Of a DNA stretch of 56,805 nt, positions 24,994 through 34,600 are shown one piece after another. Location of the stretch: the NCBI GenBank assembly GCA_949297715.1, contig CASFTJ010000009.1, positions 1 to 56,805 on the forward strand. Reading direction: 5' to 3'. This DNA comes from an uncultured bacterium (GTDB taxonomy: Bacteria > Cyanobacteriota > Vampirovibrionia > Gastranaerophilales > Gastranaerophilaceae). The notes under the pieces are model-generated. The model was not told the origin of the DNA, made no database searches, and saw only the letters and a list, made by a program, of their open reading frames with translations. Made by a program: the position numbers and the translations under genes. Numbering within the stretch: position 1 is the first letter of the stretch; each line of letters starts with the position of its first letter.

Positions 24994-25746
24994 TTGGGTA
25001 ACGATAATTTTAACAAATTGAAATATATGTCCACAAAATCCGATAAAAAGGATTTTGATTTTTACGAAAAAGCTGCAAGTCTTTTGAAGGATAAGTCCTA
25101 CAAAGAGGCTGCTAAAAACTATCTTAATGCAATACTTATTTCAAGGGATGATGCAAAATCGTATTATGGTCTTGGAATGTGCTATAAAAATACCAAAAAT
25201 TACGCCAAAGCCATTAAGTATCTTGATAAAGCCGTGAAAATTGATGAAAATTATTTTGATGCTTACTATGAACTCGGTATATGCCATCTTTTAGAGGGGA
25301 TTCCATGCGGCGCTATTAAGAATTTCGTGCGTGCTGTGCAGGTTAATCCTGACAATCCCGATGCTATTTTGCAGCTTGGAATTGCCCATGAAACTTGCGA
25401 AGAATATGATATGGCACTTATGATTTATCAAAAGCTTATCGAAAATTCTCCCGAATACAAAAAAGCTTACGAACATAAATCCACTTTATTAATGAAAATG
25501 AACCGATATAAAGATGCGTCAATTGTTTTAAATGAGCTTTTAAGACGTAATCCTGATGATACGGAAGCTTTTGCGGGTATCGGCGTATGTTTGGACAAAC
25601 TCGGTAAAAGAATTGAGGCGCAAAGATATTACAGAAAATTCCTTCAAAATAACCCGCTTTCATCTCAAGCACAATTTATTAAATCCCGTCTTGAAAAGCT
25701 GAAAACGGTTTCCGCTCTAGATATGAAAAAGTTTAGCATTGTGTAA
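24994..25746 (+). CDS. Tetratricopeptide-repeat protein
   Basis: 250 residues with about five to six TPR units from residue ~20 on (AAKNYLNAILISRDDAKSYY, YAKAIKYLDKAVKIDENY, and so on). This is a scaffold for protein interactions with no enzyme domain or signal peptide. The TTG at 24994 is taken as start because GAGG lies at the right distance. The ATG at 25027 is an alternative but has no ribosome site. It faces mnmE convergently. Confidence 0.8.
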   Translation: MGNDNFNKLKYMSTKSDKKDFDFYEKAASLLKDKSYKEAAKNYLNAILISRDDAKSYYGLGMCYKNTKNYAKAIKYLDKAVKIDENYFDAYYELGICHLLEGIPCGAIKNFVRAVQVNPDNPDAILQLGIAHETCEEYDMALMIYQKLIENSPEYKKAYEHKSTLLMKMNRYKDASIVLNELLRRNPDDTEAFAGIGVCLDKLGKRIEAQRYYRKFLQNNPLSSQAQFIKSRLEKLKTVSALDMKKFSIV

Positions 25747-25781
25747 GATTAACGCCCCGTTGAAGTGTGAATTTTGCCCCG

Positions 25782-27116
25782 TTACTTCCCGATACAAAAA
25801 TGGTCAAAAATGTTGTTTAATATATCATCGGTTATTACTTCACCTGTGATTTCGTCCAAGAAAAGAAGCGCTGATTTTAAGTCTATTGAAATAAGGTCTT
25901 GAAGTTCAAATCTTTTGGCTGCTTCAAGAGCATTTGTAAGGCTTTCTTTGCATTTTTCAAGACAGTCAACCTGTCTTTCATTTGTTATGTATTCGGTGTC
26001 TTCTATTGAAAAATCGCAAACTTTTGATTTTATAAGCTCTCGAAGTTCTGAAATTCCTTCTCCTGTTTTGGTCGAAATATAAATTTTATCTTCGGATTTC
26101 CTATCAATTAAGTCACATTTGTTCGCAACTTCAAGGTGAGGTTTGTTTTTGATGAGTTCATATATCTCTTTATCTTCTGCGGTAATCCCTTTTGAGGAGT
26201 CATAAAGAAAAATTACCAAATCCGCTTCATCCGCCGATTGTTTTGAAAATTCAATCCCGATTTCCTCAACTTTGCCGACTTCATCTGTGTCACGAATTCC
26301 CGCTGTATCAATCAGGGTTACGGCAACGTCAAGGTCAAGGGTTTCTTTGATTACGTCACGGGTGGTGCCTGCTATATCCGTTACTATTGCTCGGTTTGCG
26401 TTTAATAAAGTGTTGAAAAGTGACGACTTGCCAACATTCGGGCGTCCGACTATTGCAACTTTTATCCCTTGCCGTAAAATATTTGAGGATCGCGCGCAGG
26501 ATAAAATTTTGTCGATTTCCGAAAGTGATTTTTCAAAACTTTCAATAAGATATGAATATTCAGGCTCCATTACATCTTCCGGAAAATCAATTCCGGCAAC
26601 TATTCTTGATAAAGTTTCAAAAATTTGTCCTCTGATTTGTGATATTTTTTCACTTAAAACTCCTGAAAGGTTTTTGGCCGATTGAAGCGCAAAATTACGG
26701 GTTTTGGCGTGTATCAAGTCTGCTACCGCTTCTGCTTGCGATAAATCCATTTTTTTATTCAAAAATGCACGCTTGGTAAATTCTCCTCGCTCTGCCGTTC
26801 TTGCTCCGTTTTTGAGTACAAGCGAAAGAATATTTTTTACGACATTTACACCCCCGTGGCAGTGAATTTCTATTACGTCTTCACCTGTGTAGCTGTGTGG
26901 ATTTTTGAACGGCAATACAATAACTTCATCAACTTTTTTTTCTCCGTCCACAATCCAACCGTGCGCAATTTTTCCGGCTTCAAGATTGTGTTTTGAAAAT
27001 ATTTTGTCAGTAATTTCAAAACTTTTCTCGCCTGAAATTCTGATTACGCCAACTCCTCCCGTTCCAAGAGGGGTTGCTATTGCTGCTATTGTGTCAAATT
27101 CCTGTAAAATATTCAT
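25782..27116 (-). CDS. mnmE: tRNA-modification GTPase MnmE
   Basis: MnmE with MnmG adds the carboxymethylaminomethyl group to U34 of certain tRNAs. The protein begins DTIAAIATPLGTGGVGVIRIS (the folate-binding N-domain). Its G-domain has VAIVGRPNVGKSSLFN (Walker A), TDIAGTTRD, DTAGI and NKCD. It ends in the conserved C-terminal FDHFCIGK, which supplies a functional Cys. The ATG at 27116 is the homologous start. A TATAAT box lies only 6 bp upstream of it, so the transcript may be leaderless. The usual partner mnmG is not in the window. Confidence 0.96.
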   Translation of the reverse strand: MNILQEFDTIAAIATPLGTGGVGVIRISGEKSFEITDKIFSKHNLEAGKIAHGWIVDGEKKVDEVIVLPFKNPHSYTGEDVIEIHCHGGVNVVKNILSLVLKNGARTAERGEFTKRAFLNKKMDLSQAEAVADLIHAKTRNFALQSAKNLSGVLSEKISQIRGQIFETLSRIVAGIDFPEDVMEPEYSYLIESFEKSLSEIDKILSCARSSNILRQGIKVAIVGRPNVGKSSLFNTLLNANRAIVTDIAGTTRDVIKETLDLDVAVTLIDTAGIRDTDEVGKVEEIGIEFSKQSADEADLVIFLYDSSKGITAEDKEIYELIKNKPHLEVANKCDLIDRKSEDKIYISTKTGEGISELRELIKSKVCDFSIEDTEYITNERQVDCLEKCKESLTNALEAAKRFELQDLISIDLKSALLFLDEITGEVITDDILNNIFDHFCIGK

Positions 27117-27130
27117 AAAACAATTATACA

Positions 27131-27175
27131 CTAAAAAAGGACGGAATTATATTATAAATCCGCCCTTTTTATTTA
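27131..27175. terminator. Terminator between 27187-27831 and mnmE
   Basis: A long imperfect stem CTAAAAAAGGaCGGAatTATA / TATAaaTCCGcCCTTTTTatTTAG. On the minus strand it is followed by T residues just after the 27187-27831 gene. It partly overlaps the presumed mnmE promoter. Confidence 0.75.
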
Positions 27176-27186
27176 GTGAAAGATCT

Positions 27187-27831
27187 TTACATTTTTAGCG
27201 AAAGTAATGCTGAGGCGATACTTGAGGCAAGCCTTGTGTAATCACCTAAGTTTGATGAGTTTGAGTAGTTGCTGTTATTGTAGGAGTTCCCTGAATTGCT
27301 GTTGCTGGAAGCCTGCTGCAAGTAACTTAAAATATTTCCGACTGTCTGGTTTTGAACTCCATTTAGGAAATTCATATAATCATAACGTCGGTTTAGTTCA
27401 TCATTTACAAGCTCATTTTGTTTTGCCATTATGTCTTGCGATAGTGAACTGATTGCGTCGGCTCTGTTGGATTCAATTGTGTTAAGGTTGTTCATAAATA
27501 TTGAATTGTCAAAGTTACCGAAACGTGACGCAATATCCGTTTTCATATCGTTCAGTATCGGAGTGTAGATGTCATTAATCGTATCTATGCCGTTTTGAGT
27601 ATAAGCATTAAGCTGGTTTTGCAGGTTTTTTTGAGTTTCCTCAGAAAAAGTATTAATTTTTGGAAGATTTTCCAAAAAAGAATTCTGCGCATAATCATAG
27701 ATTTGCTTTTCGGCATCAGACATGTTGTAATTTGAATAAATGTTGTTACCGTTTTTGTATTGTGAAGCTTTTTCTTTACCGTTAATTGTTACAACACCGC
27801 CTGAGTATGCGGGTTTTGATGATTTTCCCAT
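27187..27831 (-). CDS. Hypothetical protein with Asn/Ser-rich C-terminus, phage-structural-like style
   Basis: 214 residues, polar and helical in the middle (EKQIYDYAQNSFLENLPKIN, ADAISSLSQDIMAKQNELV), then an Asn/Ser/Gly/Tyr linker and a short hydrophobic end (YTRLASSIASALLSLKM). No signal peptide. The MGKSSKP start and the helical body with a low-complexity tail recall internal or tail-associated proteins of podovirus-like phages, but no other phage genes surround it. I therefore treat it as a chromosomal gene of unknown function. Confidence 0.5.
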   Translation of the reverse strand: MGKSSKPAYSGGVVTINGKEKASQYKNGNNIYSNYNMSDAEKQIYDYAQNSFLENLPKINTFSEETQKNLQNQLNAYTQNGIDTINDIYTPILNDMKTDIASRFGNFDNSIFMNNLNTIESNRADAISSLSQDIMAKQNELVNDELNRRYDYMNFLNGVQNQTVGNILSYLQQASSNSNSGNSYNNSNYSNSSNLGDYTRLASSIASALLSLKM

Positions 27832-27961
27832 TTTTGTCCCTTTCTTGTGTTTTAATAAGGGACAACATTTGATTTGTTTTTAAGGCGCATATTTATTATA
27901 ACATACGACTTTATTTTCTGTCCAGTCGTAATATTTTGTTTTTTTATAATATAATTAAAAT

Positions 27962-29728
27962 ATGGATAAAGAGAAATTAAATGAAATTAATCAGCTTATT
28001 GTTGATAAGAAGTTTGAAGAAGCTAAAAACGAGCTTGTAAAATATAATCTGGATGAAGAAAAAGAACTTGAAGCTTTAAAGCTTTTAGGGCTTTGTAATG
28101 TCAATTTGGAGCTTTACAGGGACGGGCAAAAGAATTTTGAAACTGTCGTGAAGTATGATCCGGAAGATGCTTCAAGCTGGTTTTATCTTGCAAGCTGTTA
28201 TGACAATTTGGATGATACACTTCATGCAAAAGCGGCTTATTTAAAAGTTATTGAACTCAGAGAAAATTTTCTTGATGCATATAAAAGTCTTTGCGTTCTT
28301 TATGTCAGATGTGATGAGCCTGATAATGCAATAGAGCTTGCTAAAAAGGCTTTAGAATTTGAGAAGGAAGATTATACTCTTTATTATATTGTCGGAACGG
28401 CTTATATGTCCAAGAAAAATTTTGAGGATAGCGTAAAATATCTTGAGAAAGCTTTAGAATTAAATCCTGAGCATTCTCAGCTTTATAACAATCTTGGAAC
28501 TTCTTATATAACTATCGGAAAACTTGATAAAGCTTACAAAAATTTTGTCAAAGCAAGCGAACTTGATCCGAATAATTCAATTACTTATTTTAATATCGCT
28601 TCAATTTTACAGCTTAAAAATAAGCACAAAAAAGCTTGCGATTATTTTGAAAAAGCTTATGCAATTGAGCCTTCGGACAGTTATCTGGTCGCTTTGGCAC
28701 TTTCGGAAACCAAGTGCGGCAAGTATGACAGTGCGATTGCTCATTATAAGACTCTTATTAGTCATCATCCTGAAAAAGACATTTATCAATATAATCTGGC
28801 ATGTTGTTATGAATTGAAGGAAGATTACAATTATGCAATTGGGATTTTGGCGCATCTTGTCATGCTTAATCCTAAATCTGTTTCGATGGCGCAGAAGCTT
28901 GCAAATCTTTATGTGAAAGTTAAAAAGCCTATTCAGGCAAAAGAAATTTATGAGAAAATTCTGCTTCAAGGGAACGTAAATGAGGATTTGTATTATGAAT
29001 TTGCTCATATTTGCGTGGTTACAAACGATACGGACAAGGCTGAAAAAATCTTGAAAAAAGTTATAGAGCTTAACCCTGATCACGCTCAGGCTCATAAAGA
29101 TTTAGGTGTAATCTATTTAAGTAAACGGCTTTTTGATTATGCTAAAGATGAGTTTGAAACAGCATTTAAGGTTGCGCCGGATAATTTCAGCATCGTTTTT
29201 GAATATGCAAATTATCTTCACGCAACAACAGATTTTAAGAAAGCAGATGAAATGTATGCAAAAGCCTTAGAAATCGAACCTGAAAATGCCGAAGCTCTTG
29301 CATTTTCGGCTTTAAATAAACTTCACACGAATGATTATGAAAAAGCACTTGAGCAGATAAATTATGCAATTGAGCATTCTGTTCATAATGCATTTATGCT
29401 TTATATTGCGGGCAAAGTAAGATTTGCAATGAAGGATTATGAAGATGCAAAGAACTTTTTAATCAAATCTTATGAATTTGAAAAAACAGAAGATGTTGAA
29501 AATCTTTTGGGTATCTGCTATATGGAGCTTGGAAACTTCGGACAGGCAAATGTCATATTTGAAAATCTTTTGAAATCTAATCCTGGTAATATAAACCTTA
29601 TGTTAAATCGTGCAAGATGTTTTGAAGGGATGAATGATAATGTTTCTGCACTTGCAGAACTTGAAAAAGCCGTAGAAATTTTTCCGGATTTAGAAGAAGC
29701 GCACGAAATGATTAGAAGGCTTTCATAG
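27962..29728 (+). CDS. Large tetratricopeptide-repeat protein
   Basis: 588 residues made almost wholly of about 15 TPR units in tandem, with recurrent blocks such as AIELAKKALEFEKEDYTLYY, DSVKYLEKALELNPEHSQLY and KADEMYAKALEIEPENAEAL. This gives an extended superhelical scaffold. There is no TM or signal sequence, so it is likely cytosolic. It is a single-gene unit; the partner cannot be deduced. The spacing of the repeats is regular (34 residues) and no second domain type is seen. Confidence 0.85.
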   Translation: MDKEKLNEINQLIVDKKFEEAKNELVKYNLDEEKELEALKLLGLCNVNLELYRDGQKNFETVVKYDPEDASSWFYLASCYDNLDDTLHAKAAYLKVIELRENFLDAYKSLCVLYVRCDEPDNAIELAKKALEFEKEDYTLYYIVGTAYMSKKNFEDSVKYLEKALELNPEHSQLYNNLGTSYITIGKLDKAYKNFVKASELDPNNSITYFNIASILQLKNKHKKACDYFEKAYAIEPSDSYLVALALSETKCGKYDSAIAHYKTLISHHPEKDIYQYNLACCYELKEDYNYAIGILAHLVMLNPKSVSMAQKLANLYVKVKKPIQAKEIYEKILLQGNVNEDLYYEFAHICVVTNDTDKAEKILKKVIELNPDHAQAHKDLGVIYLSKRLFDYAKDEFETAFKVAPDNFSIVFEYANYLHATTDFKKADEMYAKALEIEPENAEALAFSALNKLHTNDYEKALEQINYAIEHSVHNAFMLYIAGKVRFAMKDYEDAKNFLIKSYEFEKTEDVENLLGICYMELGNFGQANVIFENLLKSNPGNINLMLNRARCFEGMNDNVSALAELEKAVEIFPDLEEAHEMIRRLS

Positions 29729-29746
29729 TTTAATTTCTATAAAAAA

Positions 29747-30343
29747 TTAATTTTTTGAAAAAAACTTTTTAAGATATCTGCGGACTGTATCACGGGAAAT
29801 TCCGAGTGCTTCTGCGATTTCTGTATGGTTTAGCCCTTCTTGAAACTTTTCTATTATTTTTGTCATCATATTTTCTTTTTTTAATTGTCTGTTGCCAAGT
29901 TTGTGTTGTTGGCGAAGGGATTTTACAAGATTAATATCCGTATTCGTTAATTCCGCTATTTCTTTGTTGCTCATATCAGATTTTAGTAACGGCATGATTT
30001 TTTGAAGCCAGATTTTTTTAGGACTGTTTGCAAAATTTTGCTGATACCATTTTTGAACTGTGAATCTGCTTAAACCGGTTTTTTCATTAATTTTTCTGAT
30101 TGAAATGTTTTGTCCGGTGTATGCTGTAAGAATTGAATCTATTTTTTCGGAAGCTAATTGGCTGGGCAGTTTCAAGTCTAATTTTTTAATCAAATAATAA
30201 ACTGTCCGTTCGCTAATGTTTAATATCTTTGCGATTTCTTTTATTGACAAACCTTCATTTAGGTATTGTTCAAGTTTTACAATTGAAACATTTATATGTC
30301 CTGTAAATGTTTGAGGATGCATATTGTAGTTTGTATTTATCAT
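29747..30343 (-). CDS. DNA-binding protein with several helix-turn-helix units
   Basis: 198 residues begin with an FTG-containing stretch (MHPQTFTGHINV) and then show four HTH-like segments in a row: LSIKEIAKILNISERTVYYL, SIRKINEKTGLSRFTVQKWY, MSNKEIAELTNTDINLVKSL and LNHTEIAEALGISRDTVRRY. These resemble the transposase/resolvase-type HTH, but there is no catalytic domain. A regulator or architectural DNA-binding protein is likely. The multiple recognition helices suggest binding to a long or repeated site. Confidence 0.65.
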   Translation of the reverse strand: MINTNYNMHPQTFTGHINVSIVKLEQYLNEGLSIKEIAKILNISERTVYYLIKKLDLKLPSQLASEKIDSILTAYTGQNISIRKINEKTGLSRFTVQKWYQQNFANSPKKIWLQKIMPLLKSDMSNKEIAELTNTDINLVKSLRQQHKLGNRQLKKENMMTKIIEKFQEGLNHTEIAEALGISRDTVRRYLKKFFSKN

Positions 30344-30403
30344 AATACTTAATTAAAACTGCTGAAATTTTTTTTTGCTATTCCAAAATTATAAAAAGCA
30401 AAA

Positions 30404-30427
30404 AGGCGATTCTGTTTGAAATCGCCT
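30404..30427 (-). terminator. Terminator downstream of the GGDEF gene
   Basis: AGGCGAT/ATCGCCT with an added T-A pair and a short loop, followed on the minus strand by TTTTTGC. It lies within the 300-bp spacer 30344-30643, which otherwise contains no visible gene. Confidence 0.7.
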
Positions 30428-30643
30428 GATAACCAGATTTACACTATGTAAGTGTTCAGAAAGGAAGTCTTTTTATTATTGCTTTAGATGATTTAAATTC
30501 ATCCTGTTGCAATTTATTTTACACTTTGCCGAATTTAAGAATCGGTTTTTAATTGATACTCTCTGATTTTATTTTGTAAAATTTTACAAAATTATCCCTA
30601 ATATTTTTTGTGGTTTCTTCATTTTAAAATGAAGATGATTGAA

Positions 30644-31516
30644 TTATTCGCCCAAATTCAGTTGAGAGAATTGAACGATTTTATTTTTACCTCGTTTTTT
30701 TGCATTGTATAATGCGTGTTCAGCATAACGAATTATAGTATTTACGTCTTCTTCGGTATCTTCAAGGCACGGATAAGTTGAAATTCCGCCTGAAATAGTG
30801 ATAGGATGTCTTTCTTCTTCTCCTGCCGGTATGAATTCCATTTTCTCAATATCACGTCTGAATCTTTCAGCAAAAAGGAATGCGTTTTCTTCTGACGTAT
30901 TTGGAAGAATTAGCAAAAATTCCTCATCCCCGTAACGAGTCAGGATATCTTCTTTTCTGATAAGCTGTTTAAGTTTGTCCGCTATAGAACGTAATAAAAC
31001 ATCTCCCCAATCGTAGCCGTAGATATCATTTACAACTTTGAAAAAGTCTAAGTCAAACAACAAACAGGATAATTTTGTTCCGTAACGTTTAGCTCTGGAC
31101 ATTTCCTGTTCAAGTCGTTCATGAAGATATTTTCTGTTATGAAGTCCGGTTAACTCGTCTGTTGTTGAAACCTGTAAAAGTTTTTCTCTCAAATCACGAA
31201 TTTTAAGCAGGGATTTTACTCTGATTAAAAGTTCATCGTTATCAACCGGAGTTTTAATCATATCGTAAGTGTACGCTCTGACTGTTGAACCTTTAAAAAC
31301 TTCGCCGATAAAAAGAACAGGAGCTTTGAATTTAACAACCATCAAAACATCCTTAATATCGGGAACATCTTCAATTACTAACAATGCAGCGTTAAGAGTT
31401 TCATAATCTCTAAGTTTTGATGCATCTTCAATTCTAACATTTACTTCCTCAATTCCTGATAAAACATCAGCAAGTGAGGAAGACTTTTTGCTTGTATAAA
31501 CAATTATATTTCTCAT
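30644..31516 (-). CDS. GGDEF-domain diguanylate cyclase-like response regulator
   Basis: Residues ~1-115 form a receiver-like domain. From ~125 on is a GGDEF domain: TDELTGLHNRKYLHERL, CLLFDLDFFKVVNDIYGYDW and RYGDEEFLLILPNT. The signature reads G-D-E-E-F in place of G-G-D-E-F, i.e. the second Gly is replaced by Asp. An inhibitory-site RxxD (RKED) is present at the usual five-residue distance. It would make c-di-GMP from GTP if still active. The receiver-like domain lacks an obvious phospho-Asp context, so input may not be phosphorylation. Cytosolic, single gene. Confidence 0.8.
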   Translation of the reverse strand: MRNIIVYTSKKSSSLADVLSGIEEVNVRIEDASKLRDYETLNAALLVIEDVPDIKDVLMVVKFKAPVLFIGEVFKGSTVRAYTYDMIKTPVDNDELLIRVKSLLKIRDLREKLLQVSTTDELTGLHNRKYLHERLEQEMSRAKRYGTKLSCLLFDLDFFKVVNDIYGYDWGDVLLRSIADKLKQLIRKEDILTRYGDEEFLLILPNTSEENAFLFAERFRRDIEKMEFIPAGEEERHPITISGGISTYPCLEDTEEDVNTIIRYAEHALYNAKKRGKNKIVQFSQLNLGE

Positions 31517-31642
31517 CTCAAATCCTTACTGTCAACTTACTCTTATATTGCATTTTATCACGCAGGAATAGTTAAAACCAATTTGTAACAATCTTTTAAC
31601 AAAATTAAAGTTATTGATAATTATGCCGTAAGAGGGATTATT

Positions 31643-34600
31643 ATGACAGAGGTTAGTAAAATAAATGCGGCAATTAGGGCCTTTTTGGCAGATAATAAGG
31701 AATTAAGGTCTTTACCGAAAAGCAAAATTTTAACAATAATGGTTATGCAAGGTGTAATCAGTCATACTGATGCGTCGGAATATCTTAAAAATTCGGCGTT
31801 TGACACCGGATATGCCAGCAATATTCAGGTAATTCCGATGTGGGAGTCGGATAAAAAGGCATTTGACGAAAGTCTTTCTGTATTAAATGCGACAGTAATG
31901 AGTGCAAGACAGAAACTTTCCAATCAGGATAATTATGACGGATTTTTTGCACGGACATTTAACCGTTTTAAGGAGAATTTTGATTTAGAAAATAAAAAAT
32001 CAGATAGTGAAAGTGAAATTTTAAGAATTGAAAAAGAGATTTCGGAGCTTGAAAAAGCAGAATCGCCTGAAGATTTTAAAGCCAAGTTTAAAAAATTCAG
32101 GGGAGTGGAATTTTCAGCGGCAAAAGTTAAAGATTGTGCTCAGAAGGCTGAAATTTTTAATAATGCCGAAAACATCAAAGGAGTAATTGACGGAATTAAG
32201 TCAAATTTGACAACAACTGAGTTCAGGAATTTGAACAACGGAATTTTGCAGGCATTTCAAGCACTTGGGATAGATGATGCGAATCAAATAAACGAAATTT
32301 TAAAAGATATAGAATTAACGCATAAAGATGATGAAGCGATTAAAAAATTTGGCGGAGATTTCAGATTTGAGAAAAATTATTATGGAGATTATACGTTAAG
32401 AGCAACAAATACAAGAGGGAAAGACGTAACGGCAAATACAGAGCAGTTAAAACTTATTGCAGAGGAGATGGAGCTGCGCTTAAACAGGGCAGCCGCATCT
32501 GCAATGGGGATTGAAATTTCGGAAACTGCGACAAGTAAAGAAATTGAGAATTTGATAGATACAAAATACAGCAACCTGAAAACTGAATATAATAAATCAT
32601 TTGAATCAGCTTACGGTAAAAGAAATATAGAAACATTATCTGATAATTACATAATGTCACAGAAGCAAAGTGCAGGGTATGCCCAAACGACACTAGATGT
32701 AGTTTCAATTGCAACAATGTTTATGGGAAGCGGATTGATTTTAAAAGGCGCAAGTTTGATATCAAAAGGAGGCGCAATACTTAGAGCGGCAACAGTAGCG
32801 ACAAATGCAGCGACAAAAGTTATTCCTGCTGCGATAGCCGTACAAGTTACACGTCCGGTTGAGCTGACGGAGAATTTGACTTCAAAAGAACCTGATTGGA
32901 AATCTTACGGAATGAGTGTTGCAGAAGGTGCTATGTGGATGGCATTAGGTATGGCAACAGGAGCTGTAGGTGATAAAGCAAGATTATTCTTAGGTCAAAA
33001 GGGACTTTCGCAAGTGGCGAAAAATACCGGTAAATCAGTCACTGAGCTTATAGATTTATATAAATCAGGTCATAAACTTCCCGCAAATCTCGGTAAATCT
33101 CTTGGGTTAATCGAAAACGCTTCTAAAGTAAGCGGCATGGGAGCAGAATTTACGGCAGATGTAATCGCAACTTATACAATACAAGCTTCTCAAGACAAAG
33201 ATATGACACTTATGGATTATATCGGATCAGCAAACGGGGCTTTGATGGGAACCGTTATGCACAAAACTTTTGCAAATATTTCGGATGTTGAAAAGGTTAA
33301 AACGATACAAAAAGGGCTTCTTGAAGCAAACCCAAATATGTCTAAAGAAGAATTAGAGAAGGCCTCAAAGGCATTATTAGATGTTCATAGGATAGCGGAA
33401 GAAAAAAGAGCCAAAGAAACTTCCCCAGCTTCCGAAACTGAAGCACCTGCCAAAGCGACGGAAACGGCAGTACCAGTCAAAGCGGCGGAAACTACAACAT
33501 CTGCCAAAGCGTCCGAAGCGACCGAACCTTTGAAAGAAACCGAAACGTCAGCGCCCGCCAAAGCAGGCGAAACAACGGAACCTGCAAAAGTGGCGGAAAC
33601 GGCAACACCTGCCAAAGCGACAGAAACAACAGAAACTGCAAAAGTCGAAGCTTCAAAGGAAGTTCCGCTTACCCGTGAAGCCTTAAATGCCAAAGGCAAG
33701 AAGATTTTAGTTTTGAATGAAGAAGGTGAAGCAAGAGCAAGAGCTTCGGCAGCTGAAATACACGAAAAAGCTGTAAAAGCTGAAGCAGGTATAGTCAATT
33801 TGATGGAAAAAGCTGGACTTGGCAAATCCGGCGTAAATATGACACATCGTCCGAAAAGCACTCAGAGCTTGTATGATAAAATAAGAAATGCATTAACTGA
33901 TATAGAATCTCCGGCAACATTCAAAGATGCCCTAAAATCAGTCAGAGATGCAGTCGGCACAAGAACGGAACTTGGCGATTTTGATTACAAAAAGCATCCT
34001 GATATTGTTGAAATGTATAAAAAAGATCCTAAAAAAGCGATACAAATGGCGGCAGAAAGGCAATCGGAAGAATATGCTGCAAAAGTTAAAGAAGTAATCC
34101 GACTTCAAGCAGAGGATCCAAACGGTGCAGCATTAGGTGCCATAAACATTTCAAACTATATGGGCAAAGACGGCATTCCGTATTTTTCGGAAAAACAAGT
34201 TGCAGTATTAAGAGATTATGCAGCGCAATTTGGTATTGAACTGAATGTAAAAAACAAACTTACAAAAGTCAGACCGTCAGGCTATACGGCATTGCAGATG
34301 AATTTTGTGACGAAAGACGGATTTGTATTTGAGTGGCAGTTAAGGGGTTCAAAAGTAAACAAGTTTGCCGAATGTGAGCATGTACCTTATGACATAAGAG
34401 AAGGCAAAGACGTAACCGGCGGAAATTCTTTGTTGAAAGAGCTATATGAACCGATCCAGAATGCGGTAAAAGATTTGTCGCCTGAAAAATACGACTTGTA
34501 TAATGAATATTTAACAGCGCATTACGAACATTTAAGAAAGCAGGAGTTAGGATTTGAAAGCACACCGCCGAAACTTGAGGATTTTGGTCTGACAGATCCA

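Noticed and set aside
27187-27831. Prophage gene island around the phage-like hypothetical protein
   Set aside because: Neighbours are mnmE and a TPR gene; no capsid, portal, integrase or att site is seen.
33385-33861. Minus-strand Ser/Val/Ala-rich frame opposite the repeat linker
   Set aside because: It is only the antisense reading of the Ala/Thr/Glu repeats of the RelA/SpoT-GNAT gene.
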